Assembly: GCA_903970405.1 (NCBI GenBank)
Contig: CAJCIT010000029.1
Location: 1-49,269, forward strand
From: Acidobacteriaceae bacterium
Lineage (GTDB): Bacteria; Acidobacteriota; Terriglobia; Bryobacterales; Bryobacteraceae
Length of the DNA: 49,269 nucleotides
Reading direction: 5' to 3'
Shown: positions 1 to 8,102 of the stretch, piece after piece
Layout of the letters: every line of letters starts with the position of its first letter
How positions within the stretch are numbered: the stretch's first letter is position 1
Notes under the pieces: generated by a model
What the model was told of the DNA's origin: nothing
The model's database searches: none
The model's input: the letters and a program-made list of their open reading frames with translations, nothing else
Program-made: the position numbers and the translations under genes

Positions 1-183
1 ATTCGGGAGCGTGAAACCGCTCTGGGACTCGATCCGCTCCCCGTCGTGGCTCTCACCGCCGACGCCAGCCAAGAGGACGCCGCGCTCAGCCTGGCCGCGG
101 GATGCAATTCGCATCTAACCAAGCCCGTCTCCATGCGAGCCCTGCGCAAGGCCGTGGATACGTTCGCCCGGCGGCGCGGCTAA
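1..183 (+). CDS. Response-regulator receiver domain, C-terminal fragment
   Basis: The gene enters from the left edge in frame 1 and stops at 181-183, giving 60 residues. The stretch PVVALTADA, followed by GCNSHLTKPV, is the end of a CheY-like receiver: the conserved Thr/Ala switch position and the Lys of the KP motif are both present. The LTADA and 'GC..HLTKP' style is typical of receivers fused to hybrid sensor histidine kinases, so this may be the C-terminus of a hybrid kinase rather than a stand-alone regulator. The phosphoacceptor Asp and any output or kinase domain lie outside the window, so the role cannot be set further. Confidence 0.85.
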   Translation: MRERETALGLDPLPVVALTADASQEDAALSLAAGCNSHLTKPVSMRALRKAVDTFARRRG

Positions 184-272
184 CCCCGCATGGGACCTCC
201 AATAGGCCGGATCGGCTGCGTCGAAATCGGGCGCAAAACGTCCGATTTCCCTATTGCGCTTTGGTCTGGAAC

Positions 273-285
273 TTATCAGTGATAA
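273..285. promoter_or_regulatory. 13-bp palindrome, possible operator
   Basis: TTATCAGTGATAA is a perfect palindrome around a central G, 35 bp before the Uma2-like start. A partial echo (GCGATAAGG) follows at about 305-313. It could be a binding site for a dimeric regulator, but no regulator is linked to it and no promoter is clear. Confidence 0.25.
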
Positions 286-319
286 GGTCAAGCGAGATAG
301 ACTTGCGATAAGGCCAATT

Positions 320-601
320 ATGGCGGTGAGCTCACAGTTCCTTTCCGTCGCGCAGTTCGACGAGCGGTATGGCGCCGAGAAGCCGTATCACGAATACTGG
401 TCTGGCGAGGCTCTCCCCAAGGCAACGCCCAGCTCAATGCACGGGATCCACCGAATCCTACTAGTTGCGCGCCAATCTTCCCCGAAAGCGGCCGCACTCA
501 AGCAACAACGCTTGCGCGTAGCCGAGGTCTTTCGCCTGTCCAACTCCGTGCCCAGCTTCCCTTACCGCTGCCAACGCGACAATCGAAAGCTACAACCCTA
601 A
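320..601 (+). pseudogene. Uma2-family nuclease-like gene, N-terminal remnant
   Basis: From ATG 320 the first ~45 residues read like the start of a Uma2 (DUF820, restriction-endonuclease fold) protein: FLSVAQFDERYG, then EKPYHEYWSGEALPK and a PSSMHG motif. After about position 450 the frame loses any resemblance and ends at 601. Family members run to about 190 residues and carry their catalytic Asp/Glu/Lys later, so this copy lacks the active site. It may be truncated by a deletion or frameshift. A second broken Uma2 N-terminus lies at 23461-23640. Uma2 genes occur in many copies in some cyanobacteria and acidobacteria, and their role is unknown. Confidence 0.55.
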
Positions 602-761
602 TTCCGTCGCGGTCTTCCTCGATGACGTTCCAAATCGAGGTCCCTCTTTCGAGATTCGTGCCGTGGAGGCTGAGCGACGCATTCCGCTTGTGGTCACGGA
701 CCGAGCCCAAGACAATCACGATGAGCGCTGCCGTGATCCAGAAAATAATCCGACCGTCCAC
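498..761 (-). CDS. Possible small membrane protein, unrecognised
   Basis: An 87-residue frame starts at GTG 761. Residues 5-20 (IIFWITAALIVIVLGS) would form one membrane segment, followed by a basic, polar tail. A TATAAT hexamer lies 9 bases before the GTG, but the -35 region is poor and there is no good ribosome site. The frame crosses the decayed Uma2 region on the other strand, so it may be chance. No family is recognised. Confidence 0.2.
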   Translation of the reverse strand: MDGRIIFWITAALIVIVLGSVRDHKRNASLSLHGTNLERGTSIWNVIEEDRDGIRVVAFDCRVGSGKGSWARSWTGERPRLRASVVA

Positions 762-916
762 TTCAGCAGAATTATAGCGGTTGCACGCGCCTCATCACGG
801 AGACGCTCGTCTCCTACAGGACGCCTTATCCAAGGCGCGCGAGGCGCGCGCGTTATTTTGCAAAGCTGACGGTTTTCTCGCAGGAAAAGGGACAGCCCCT
901 CTAGGAGGACGTTCAA
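716..916 (-). pseudogene. Possible decayed toxin partner of the DUF433 gene
   Basis: This 66-residue frame starts at TTG 916, overlapping the DUF433 stop by TTGA, as translationally coupled pairs do. It opens with NVLLEGLS, close to the 'LLDEGLS' opening of DUF5615 PIN-like proteins that usually follow DUF433 genes, and it later has DERLRDEA. The rest does not match and the PIN acidic residues are not seen. It could be an eroded toxin gene with indels, or a chance frame. The identification is an inference from position and a short opening motif. Confidence 0.25.
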
Positions 917-1164
917 GTCAACGGCCTGACGAGCCAGCCCTCATTCTCCGCGTATCGAAGAATTGCGCGAACATCGTCAACGGGCTCCTCAAAAAGCTCG
1001 CGGGCAATAAACTCAGGTGTGTACTCGGGACTTGCGTTGTAATTTTCAACAAATGCGTCTGGAGTGATTCTCCGCCCACGCACAATCGGCGCGCCGCCCA
1101 TCTTCGCGGGATTATACTCGACGATTTCGCAGCCCGGCCAATCGTGTAGCGGCTGTTGTGGCAT
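913..1164 (-). CDS. DUF433 family protein (antitoxin-like)
   Basis: The protein has 83 residues, typical for DUF433. The family pattern is clear: a Trp and CEIVEYNP near the start, then GGAPIVRGRRIT, a spaced 'YTPEFIARELF' helix and DVRAILRYAENEGW at the end. DUF433 proteins have a winged-helix-like fold and are commonly encoded next to DUF5615 PIN-like toxins, so an antitoxin role is the usual suggestion. Here the downstream partner looks decayed (716-916). The gene follows smc on the same strand after a likely terminator. Its own promoter sits so close that the mRNA would start at or near the ATG. Confidence 0.8.
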   Translation of the reverse strand: MPQQPLHDWPGCEIVEYNPAKMGGAPIVRGRRITPDAFVENYNASPEYTPEFIARELFEEPVDDVRAILRYAENEGWLVRPLT

Positions 1165-1170
1165 ACCCCG

Positions 1171-1199
1171 ATTCTATGGCAATCCGTGATCCACGGCAA
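1171..1199 (-). promoter_or_regulatory. Sigma-70 promoter for the DUF433 gene
   Basis: On the minus strand TTGCCG (1194-1199) and TAGAAT (1171-1176) are separated by exactly 17 bases. Six bases lie between the -10 box and the ATG at 1164, so the transcript would begin at the start codon and be leaderless. The -35 box overlaps the end of the proposed smc terminator. Confidence 0.45.
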
Positions 1200-1220
1200 A
1201 AGCGCCAGTCAGCCACCGGC
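1198..1220 (-). terminator. Likely intrinsic terminator of smc
   Basis: Eleven bases after the smc stop, the minus-strand RNA can form GCCGGU-GGCUG-ACUGGC (six pairs, one of them G-U) followed by GCUUUU. The stem is short and the U-run only four long, so it may be weak. Confidence 0.4.
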
Positions 1221-1231
1221 AACCCAATCAC

Positions 1232-4200
1232 TCACGCCCCGACTGTCTCATAGATCCGTTCCCGCGGTGGACGGGCGGCCTGCGCGGCAGAGCGGCTCCG
1301 ATCCAGCTCCGCCTGCGGCTTGAACTTCACCGAGACCAGCTTTGAGATGCCTGGCTCCTGCATAGTGACGCCATAAAGCGATTGCGCCGCTTCCATAGTG
1401 CGCTTGGCGTGCGTGATGACGATAAACTGCGTCTGCTCCGACATGTCGCGCAGCAGCTTGGTGAGGCGCTCGATATTCGCTTCGTCGAGCGGCGCGTCGA
1501 TTTCGTCCAGAACACAGAACGGGCTCGGCGTGTATTGGAAGATGCTCATCAGCAGCGCCATGGCGGTCAGCGACTTCTCGCCGCCTGAGAGCAGCAGCAC
1601 GTTTTGCAGCTTTTTGCCGGGAGGCGAGGCCACAATGTCGATGCCCGATTCGGCGAGGTTGTCCTCGTCGGTCAAGCGCATTTCACCCACGCCCCCGCCA
1701 AAGAGGTTGCAAAACATCTCCTTGAAGTTGGCGTTGATCGCGTGAAAGGCTTCGGCAAAGCGCTTGCGCGACTCCACGTCGATTTCCCCAATCGCCTTTT
1801 CGGTATCGCGGATCGAGTCAAGCAAATCCTGCCGCTGGGTTTGTAGGAAGTCGTGACGTTGCTGCGCCTCCTCGAATTCCTCGAGCGCCTGGGGATTGAT
1901 GGGACCAAGGGCTTCGATCCTGCGCCGTACCTCGATGTACCTGGCGTCGATCTCGGCCACGGCCGCTGCATCGGGCGCGATCTCGATGCCCGATGAGAGT
2001 TCGGCGAGTGTGGCGCCGAGTTCATTCTTGGCCGTCTGCTCCAGATGCTTCAAGTCGGATTCAAGCCGTGCGAGCGTCACCTGCAGTTCGGAGCGGTTTT
2101 CCTGGAGAGCCTGGGCATTGGCGCGCAACGCTTTCAGCCCCTCCTCGATCAGGCCGATTTGAGCGCGCCATTCGGATTCCCGATGCGCCAGTTGGCGAAC
2201 GGCCGCATCCGTTTCGAGCACAAGTTGCGCCAAACGCTCCGCTTGGGCCGCCAGTTCGGTGTTGCTGACTTGAAGTTGGGAACGCTCGGCGGCCAGGCGT
2301 TCCGATTCGCGGACGAGATTGGCCCGGCGATTGGCCACTTCGCGAAGCCGCGTTTCGGTCCGGGCATGGGTCGCGGCGATGGCGCGATGGCGCTCATCGG
2401 AGCTGGCAAGGTTGGCGCGCAGCGTGGAATGCTCTTCAGACAGTTGGGCGACCCCGGCCTGAAGCACGTACAACTCTTCGCGCGCAGCTTCCAGAGATTC
2501 TTCCTGCTCCGCGCGGCGCGTCTCCCGCCCCTGCAACTCTTCGCGGTCCTGGATGAGGCGCTCTTCGATGGCGGCGCGGACGCGCGCGATCCGTTCCAGT
2601 TCGGCCCTGGCGCTGAGCAGCCGGCTATCCACCCGTTGGAACTCTTCAGCCAGCTTGCGGCTTTCATGATCCAGCGCCAACACTTCCTTCTCATGCCCCT
2701 GTTGTTGGGCCCTTAGAACTTCCAGGCGTTCGGTAAGTCCGGCCAGTTCTTCTTCGATCGAGGCTAGCCGGGTCTGCGCGTCCTGAAGCTCTTCCAGCTT
2801 CCTGCGCTCCAATTCGGTAACCTCACGCAGCTCGCGCTTGAGCGCAAGCGGTCCGGCGCCGGTCTTTTTGCCGCCGCTGACGGCGTGGCCATGGTAACTG
2901 ACGCCATCGGGCGTCAGGAAGAAGCAATCCGGATACTGAACGGCCAGGCGTTGAGCGGCGCCGCGGTCAGAGGCGATAAAGCAATTCGCCACGCGGGGCA
3001 GCAGCCGCAACGGCGCGTGGCTCAATCCATTGCCGAAGCGCAGCGCGACGCCAAGGTTGGTGACAATGCCTTCGTCGTTCCCGGGACGATGGGCGGTTCG
3101 AGTCTCCCCGGAAACGGGATCCTCATAACTCTCCACCAGGAATGTGGCGCGGCCGTCAAGATCGGTCCGCAGCAGGTCAATTCCCTGCTCCGCTCCGGTC
3201 CAATCCTTTACCACCACGAACTCCAACTCCTCGTGAAGGAATTCTTCGGCGGCCTTCTCAAATTGCGGATCCACTTCCAGGAAATCGGCCAGGACGCCCG
3301 CGGGCTTCAGGCCGTGCGCTTTGCCCTGCTCGATAGCGGTAAAGAGGCGCTTGACGGTTTCGGTGGTGTAGGTGCGGTGCGAAAGCACTTCGCTTAGTGA
3401 ATCCCGGCGGGCTTTGATGCGCGAGTGTTCGCTCCGGAAGCGCTCCAGAGACTGGCGCGTTTCCTTTAGAGCGGCGCGGCGTTCGTGAAGCTCCTGCTCC
3501 ACGGCCCGGCGTTGTCCGGTGACCGTGGCCAGCTCTTCCTGACGGGCGATGAGACTCTCGGCGAGCTGTTCCTTCCCGGCCAGAATGCGCGTGAGGTCCG
3601 TTTCGGCTTGCGCGGATTCCTGCCCGGCGCGATTCGATTCGCGCTCCGATGAGGCCAGTTGCGCCTCGTCCTGGGCCATGCGGTTCCGCAGGGCGCTCGC
3701 CTCATTGATCAGGCGAAGAACCTGCTGGCGGCTGGCTTCAAGGGTCCGCTCCCGTTCACTGAGGCGGGCTTGAGCCTGCTGGCGTTCGGCCCCTTTGGCG
3801 TCAAGTAACTCGCGGGCCGAGAGGCGTTCGGCTTCGAGCACCGCCGCTTCAGCGCTTTGCTGCTCAAGTTCGAGGGCGCTTTCGGCCTCCTGGCGTTCCA
3901 ATTCCAGCGTTTCCACATCGCTCTTCGACAGGCGCTGGTTGATCTGCTCAATTTGGCGAAGCTGGTATTCCTGCTTGCCGCGGGTACGCTCGGCTTCCAG
4001 TTGCGCATCGGCCAGTTGCTGGCGGGCGGCCGTGAGCTGCTTTTCGAGATCGTAGAGCGCTTCGACAGACTGGGACTGCTCCTGCTCTTTTTCGGCGACA
4101 GAGGTCTGTAGGGCTTTCAGGCCGCTACTGGCAAGATTGAGCTCAATGGCGGTGCGGGCGGTTTCGCTTTCCAGCAGCTTGAACTTCCCGGTGAGAACCT

Positions 4201-5092
4201 GGCGGAGGTAGCCAATCATCTCCGCGCGCAGTTCGCCGTAACGCTTGGTCTTCGCGGCCTGGCGTTTCAGCGAATTCACCTGGCGGGTGACCTCTTCGAG
4301 AATGTCAAAGACGCGGGAGAGATTCTGTTTGGCGCTCTCCAAACGGGCTTCAGCCAGCCGCTTGCGGGCCTTGAACTTCGTAATGCCGGCTGACTCCTCG
4401 ATCACCGAGCGGCGATCCTGCGGCTTGTTGCTGAGGATCTGGCCGATACGGCCCTGCTCGATGATGGCGTAGCTCTCCGGACCCAGGCCGGTGCCGAGGA
4501 AGAGATCCTGAATGTCGCGCAGGCGGGCGGTCTTGCCGTTAATGAGATATTCGCTTTCGCCTGAGCGATACAGGCGGCGGGTGATGGTGACTTCGCCGGC
4601 GCGCGCGGCGGTGTGAGCGGCTTCCGAAAGAACGGCGTGGCCGTTGGAGTGACCGTTGCCGTTCCCGCCATTTGTCCCCCCGTTCCCAATGACGCTGGCG
4701 GCCGCCTGTAAAATCTCCACCGTTTCGCGAGGAGTTTCTAGCTTGGCTTCATCCGGCTCGGCAGCCCTAACAGGGCCAGCCGCGGCATCCACGGCGGCGC
4801 GGTGAGGATGCTGGAGAATGGCCTCGTCCGGCACCAACGTCATGGTGACGCTGGCCATACCCAGCGGCTTGCGATCCCGCGTTCCGGCGAAGATCACGTC
4901 TTCCATGCGCGCGCCGCGCAAAGTCTTCGCCGATTGCTCGCCCAACACCCAACTGATGGCGTCACTGAGGTTTGACTTCCCGCACCCATTCGGACCTACA
5001 ATGGCGGCGATGCCGCTGCCATTGAACTTCATTTCCGTTCGGTCGTAAAAGGACTTAAAGCCTTGGATTTCAACGCGCTTGAGCTTGAGCAA
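1232..5092 (-). CDS. smc: Chromosome segregation protein SMC
   Basis: SMC is the ATPase of condensin: it dimerises through a hinge and, with ScpA/ScpB, organises and helps segregate the chromosome. The Walker A GPNGCGKSN is near residue 34. A long coiled coil, a central hinge (around GVLADFLEVDPQFEKA), a second coiled coil, the ABC signature LLSGGEKSLTA and the Walker B FCVLDEIDAPLDEAN follow in the usual order. The frame is open upstream to 5176, but I choose TTG 5092 because GAGAGGGG lies nine bases before it and the protein then begins MLKLKRVEIQGFKSF, as in relatives (1286 residues). The length exceeds the usual ~1190 partly because about 80 residues (87-166), including a Gly/Asn/His-rich run, replace the short loop before EVTITRRLYRSGESEYL. 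Confidence 0.97.
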   Translation of the reverse strand: MLKLKRVEIQGFKSFYDRTEMKFNGSGIAAIVGPNGCGKSNLSDAISWVLGEQSAKTLRGARMEDVIFAGTRDRKPLGMASVTMTLVPDEAILQHPHRAAVDAAAGPVRAAEPDEAKLETPRETVEILQAAASVIGNGGTNGGNGNGHSNGHAVLSEAAHTAARAGEVTITRRLYRSGESEYLINGKTARLRDIQDLFLGTGLGPESYAIIEQGRIGQILSNKPQDRRSVIEESAGITKFKARKRLAEARLESAKQNLSRVFDILEEVTRQVNSLKRQAAKTKRYGELRAEMIGYLRQVLTGKFKLLESETARTAIELNLASSGLKALQTSVAEKEQEQSQSVEALYDLEKQLTAARQQLADAQLEAERTRGKQEYQLRQIEQINQRLSKSDVETLELERQEAESALELEQQSAEAAVLEAERLSARELLDAKGAERQQAQARLSERERTLEASRQQVLRLINEASALRNRMAQDEAQLASSERESNRAGQESAQAETDLTRILAGKEQLAESLIARQEELATVTGQRRAVEQELHERRAALKETRQSLERFRSEHSRIKARRDSLSEVLSHRTYTTETVKRLFTAIEQGKAHGLKPAGVLADFLEVDPQFEKAAEEFLHEELEFVVVKDWTGAEQGIDLLRTDLDGRATFLVESYEDPVSGETRTAHRPGNDEGIVTNLGVALRFGNGLSHAPLRLLPRVANCFIASDRGAAQRLAVQYPDCFFLTPDGVSYHGHAVSGGKKTGAGPLALKRELREVTELERRKLEELQDAQTRLASIEEELAGLTERLEVLRAQQQGHEKEVLALDHESRKLAEEFQRVDSRLLSARAELERIARVRAAIEERLIQDREELQGRETRRAEQEESLEAAREELYVLQAGVAQLSEEHSTLRANLASSDERHRAIAATHARTETRLREVANRRANLVRESERLAAERSQLQVSNTELAAQAERLAQLVLETDAAVRQLAHRESEWRAQIGLIEEGLKALRANAQALQENRSELQVTLARLESDLKHLEQTAKNELGATLAELSSGIEIAPDAAAVAEIDARYIEVRRRIEALGPINPQALEEFEEAQQRHDFLQTQRQDLLDSIRDTEKAIGEIDVESRKRFAEAFHAINANFKEMFCNLFGGGVGEMRLTDEDNLAESGIDIVASPPGKKLQNVLLLSGGEKSLTAMALLMSIFQYTPSPFCVLDEIDAPLDEANIERLTKLLRDMSEQTQFIVITHAKRTMEAAQSLYGVTMQEPGISKLVSVKFKPQAELDRSRSAAQAARPPRERIYETVGA

Positions 5093-5132
5093 AGGGATGG
5101 ACCCCTCTCGTGGATTTCTCGGGGGTGCTTTT

Positions 5133-5161
5133 ATCCTAACCGCTGGTTCCGGCAATGTAAA
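5133..5161 (-). promoter_or_regulatory. Sigma-70 promoter for smc
   Basis: On the minus strand TTTACA (5156-5161) and TAGGAT (5133-5138) are 17 bases apart, about 40 bases before the TTG start. The match is 5/6 and 4/6 to consensus. Confidence 0.45.
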
Positions 5162-5204
5162 GCACCCTGGCCACACAATTTAGTGTACGTCCTTCAAACC
5201 ACCA

Positions 5205-5426
5205 CTACTTGTAGTATTCAGCCAGCAGCTCGCGGAGGATTCCGGCCTCCTGGACCTCATAAGATATAGAGTGACGAACGAAGCCGATTTTTCTTGCAGT
5301 TTCAACTCCGGCTCTCCGCAGCTCCCAGAACTCCTGACCACTATAGACGGTTTTGAGCCCCCAATCGCATTGAGGGTTCGGAACAAAAAACCGAACGTCC
5401 CGAAGGGCGTCAGCCGAAGGCGGCAT
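5205..5426 (-). CDS. Small hypothetical protein downstream of the aldo/keto reductase
   Basis: A 73-residue frame starts at ATG 5426, overlaps the last 17 bases of the aldo/keto reductase gene in another frame, and ends RELLAEYYK. The second half (QEFWELRRAGVETARKIGF) looks like amphipathic helix, and the composition is more protein-like than in shadow frames. The ribosome site (GGAGA directly before ATG) is too close to be good. No family is recognised. It may be a real co-transcribed small gene or a chance frame; I lean slightly against. Confidence 0.3.
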   Translation of the reverse strand: MPPSADALRDVRFFVPNPQCDWGLKTVYSGQEFWELRRAGVETARKIGFVRHSISYEVQEAGILRELLAEYYK

Positions 5427-6348
5427 TCTCCGGTATACCGGACGGCCATGGCTTGTTGTAACCGCCCGCGACCGCCTCGTGGACGGCCGCCAGAAGCCCT
5501 GGATCGATTGGCGTTTCGAGAGCCAGGCAGTTCGCCGCCACGTTCTCCGCGGACGACATTCCAACAACGTTGGTGGCGGCGTTCGGATAGTCAAGGCAGT
5601 AGCGCAACGCGAATACAGAAGGATCGACCCGCTGCTGAACTAACAGATCCACGGCGCGCTTCCCGGCGGCTAGCACCTCCGGCGCAGCGGGATGCCAGGC
5701 GGGCGGACCCTGCACGGTCAAAACGCCCATGTGGAGCGGGGAGGCATTGATCAGCCCGATTCCCGCGGATTCGGCGAAGGGGCGCAACGATCTATCAAGT
5801 TCATCGGAGAGCAGATTATAGCGGCAGTACGAGAGAATCGTATCGACGCGCGCTTGGCTTGCGATTTGGCGAAGCACCCCCAAGCTGTAGCCCGTAATCC
5901 CAATAAAACGAACCTTCCCCTGCCGCTGCAGTTCCTGCAGGGCCGGGATAGTCTCATCGACGATCTGACGGACAGACCCGAACTCGACGTCATGAACCTG
6001 ATAGAAGTCGATGTAATCGGTTCTCAGACGCAGCAGGGAGGCTTCGATGCTGGCATAGGTGCGATCGGCGGAAAAATCGAAGTCCTCACGGTCATACCGT
6101 CCGCATTTCGTCGCAAGCAAAACCGACGCCCGCTTTCCGGCCAGCGCATTGCCGAGGCGCTCTTCGGCAAGGGTCCGGCCGTAGTAGGGGGCGACATCGA
6201 AAAAGTTGATGCCCCGGTCGATGGCCGCATCCACGGCGCGTTCCCCTTCGCTCGCCGTCACCGGGCGGAATTCGTTGCCTAGTGGGGAAGCCCCGAAGCC
6301 AATCGACGACACCTGAACCCCAGTCTTTCCGAGTGGGCGATATTCCAT
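5410..6348 (-). CDS. Aldo/keto reductase, L-galactose dehydrogenase-like
   Basis: This 312-residue protein is an NAD(P)-dependent (beta/alpha)8 aldo/keto reductase. The catalytic tetrad is visible: Asp and Tyr in FFDVAPYYG, Lys in LLATKCGRYD and His in YQVHDVEFGS. GFGASPLGNEF, ASPLHMGVLTVQGPP and AWHP closely follow the plant L-galactose dehydrogenase and bacterial L-fucose / D-threo-aldose dehydrogenase branch, which oxidises a sugar at C1 to the lactone. The substrate here is inferred only. AAGGAG lies seven bases before the ATG. It is divergent from an RbsD/FucU-type mutarotase, which interconverts pyranose anomers of such sugars, so the two may act in turn. Confidence 0.88.
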   Translation of the reverse strand: MEYRPLGKTGVQVSSIGFGASPLGNEFRPVTASEGERAVDAAIDRGINFFDVAPYYGRTLAEERLGNALAGKRASVLLATKCGRYDREDFDFSADRTYASIEASLLRLRTDYIDFYQVHDVEFGSVRQIVDETIPALQELQRQGKVRFIGITGYSLGVLRQIASQARVDTILSYCRYNLLSDELDRSLRPFAESAGIGLINASPLHMGVLTVQGPPAWHPAAPEVLAAGKRAVDLLVQQRVDPSVFALRYCLDYPNAATNVVGMSSAENVAANCLALETPIDPGLLAAVHEAVAGGYNKPWPSGIPENAAFG

Positions 6349-6437
6349 GAAAGACTCCTTAGGCTGCCTGCCGTCCTTCTTCCTTCCTCACTGGCGAGCC
6401 ATGCCGGGCTCCGCGCGATAAGCTAGCAAGCGAAACC

Positions 6438-6824
6438 ATGCTCCGCACAGGCATCCTCAACCCGGCCGTCCAATCTCTGCTGTGCCGTGTCCGGCACACA
6501 AATACCCTGGTGATTGCCGACCGCGGATTCCCCTATTTTCCGCAAATCGAAACCATCGACATCTCACTCACCGACGATATCCCGACCGTTCTGGACATTC
6601 TTCGGGCGATTTCTGGGAACTTTACCATGGGCCGCATTCACATGGCGCGGGAATTCCGTGAGCGCAATGAAGATGCGGTTGTGGCGGCGTTTCGCGCGGT
6701 TCTCGGCAAAGATCCGGAGCTGGAGCCTCACGCGGAATTTAAGCGCCGCGTGCCGCAAGCCATTGGGCTCATTCGAAGCGGAGACACCACGCAATATGCC
6801 AACGTGATTCTGGAATCGGGCTGA
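6438..6824 (+). CDS. RbsD/FucU-family sugar mutarotase
   Basis: The protein has 128 residues, the usual size for the RbsD/FucU fold, a decameric cytosolic enzyme that interconverts pyranose/furanose forms or anomers of ribose, fucose and related sugars. The N-terminal HTNTLVIADRGFP contains the catalytic His and the conserved Asp. The C-terminal IRSGDTTQYANVILESG matches the family's 'RTGE.TPYANIIL' end, with the Tyr and Asn of the active site. It looks nearer to RbsD than to E. coli FucU. It heads a plus-strand row of sugar genes and is divergent from the aldo/keto reductase. The true substrate is unknown. Confidence 0.85.
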   Translation: MLRTGILNPAVQSLLCRVRHTNTLVIADRGFPYFPQIETIDISLTDDIPTVLDILRAISGNFTMGRIHMAREFRERNEDAVVAAFRAVLGKDPELEPHAEFKRRVPQAIGLIRSGDTTQYANVILESG

Positions 6825-6857
6825 CCGAAATCACGGGCGGAGATATGATCGTGAGCT

Positions 6858-8078
6858 ATGCGCCCATTTGCCACGGTTCGCCGGCCGTCACGGTACGGGA
6901 GGATCCTGCCCGGATTCCTGCTTCTCACCTCGGCGGCGGCGCTTAGCGCTTACCTGGTGACGCGTCCGCCGGACGTGCCCTTTGAAAAGCACATGATCGA
7001 TCCGGGGTCCAGCGAATCGGCGGCCATCGCCGACATCAATGGAGACGGAAGGATTGACATCGTCTCCGGCGAGAACTGGTACGAAGCGCCCAACTGGACC
7101 AAGCACCGCTTCCGCGACATTCTCTATACGAACAACTACATTGACGACCTGAGCACGCTGGCGCTGGACGTCAATGAGGACGGGCACGTGGACCTCATCA
7201 CTTCCGGCTGGTTCCGTCAGAAGCTGGACTGGTGGGAGAATCCCGGAACGCCCAACGGAACTTGGCATGACCATGTCATTGAGACCGGCTACCCGATCGA
7301 GTTCACATTTCTCGTGGACCTGGATAATGACGGCAAGGCCAACGAAATTCTGCCCCAGTTCGGCGACGTCAAAGCGCCGCTCGCGTGGTATGAGCGCGAC
7401 CACCACGGCGGAATCGTCAAGCATGTGGTCAGCCCCCGCAGTTACGGCCACGGCATCGGGGTGGGCGATGTGAACGGCGATGGGCGGAACGACATCCTGA
7501 CGCAGAATGGCTGGTTTGAGGCGCCCCCAGATCCACGCAACGGCGAATGGAAGTTTCATCCCGATTGGCAGTTGGGCGACCTGGGCTTCATTCACGTCGC
7601 CGACGTTAATGGCGACGGACTGCCGGACCTTGTGACGTCAATGGCGCACGGCTACGGCATCTTCTGGCTGGAGCAGAAGCCCGGCCATTTTTGGGAGAAG
7701 CACATCATTGACGACAGTTGGTCACAGGCGCACGCCACCACACTGATAGACTTGCGCGCAGGCCCGGGTGGGGCTGCCTACGGGGCTCACTCATCGACGC
7801 TCGGGATTTTGACGGGGAAGCGATTCATGGCCCACAACGGGCATGACCCGGGCGCGCAGGAGCCGCTGGGCGTCTATTGGTATGAGCGTTTGATCGTGCC
7901 GAGCGAAAAAACGCCCGGAAAGCCAACCATCGAGTGGGTGAAACATGTGATCGATTACGGCGGCCGGACCGGCGGCGGGATCCAGATTCCAGTGGCCGAC
8001 CTGGATGGCGATGGCGACCTGGATTTCGTGGTGGCGGGCAAGAGCGGCCTGTTCTGGTTTGAGAATAAGACGAAGTGA
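6858..8078 (+). CDS. Exported FG-GAP/VCBS repeat protein
   Basis: The 406-residue protein has a basic N-terminus and one hydrophobic segment (ILPGFLLLTSAAALSAYLV, near residues 17-35), so it is a signal-anchored or exported protein. Repeats with calcium-binding loops follow: DINGDGRIDIV, DVNEDGHVDLI, DLDNDGKANEI, DVNGDGRNDIL, DVNGDGLPDLV and DLDGDGDLDFV. These are FG-GAP/VCBS blades, expected to fold as a beta-propeller. Such proteins are frequent in acidobacteria and planctomycetes and may bind or process polysaccharide, but no catalytic residue is evident. The gene lies 33 bases after the mutarotase gene and just before the GMC dehydrogenase, suggesting one transcript. Confidence 0.85.
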   Translation: MRPFATVRRPSRYGRILPGFLLLTSAAALSAYLVTRPPDVPFEKHMIDPGSSESAAIADINGDGRIDIVSGENWYEAPNWTKHRFRDILYTNNYIDDLSTLALDVNEDGHVDLITSGWFRQKLDWWENPGTPNGTWHDHVIETGYPIEFTFLVDLDNDGKANEILPQFGDVKAPLAWYERDHHGGIVKHVVSPRSYGHGIGVGDVNGDGRNDILTQNGWFEAPPDPRNGEWKFHPDWQLGDLGFIHVADVNGDGLPDLVTSMAHGYGIFWLEQKPGHFWEKHIIDDSWSQAHATTLIDLRAGPGGAAYGAHSSTLGILTGKRFMAHNGHDPGAQEPLGVYWYERLIVPSEKTPGKPTIEWVKHVIDYGGRTGGGIQIPVADLDGDGDLDFVVAGKSGLFWFENKTK

Positions 8079-8102
8079 GGGCAAGCGCTGAGCGCTTAAG
8101 TG

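Noticed and set aside
2045..2716. Long plus-strand frame (223 codons) inside smc
   Set aside because: It is a shadow of the smc coiled-coil region in high-GC DNA, with no motif or ribosome site.
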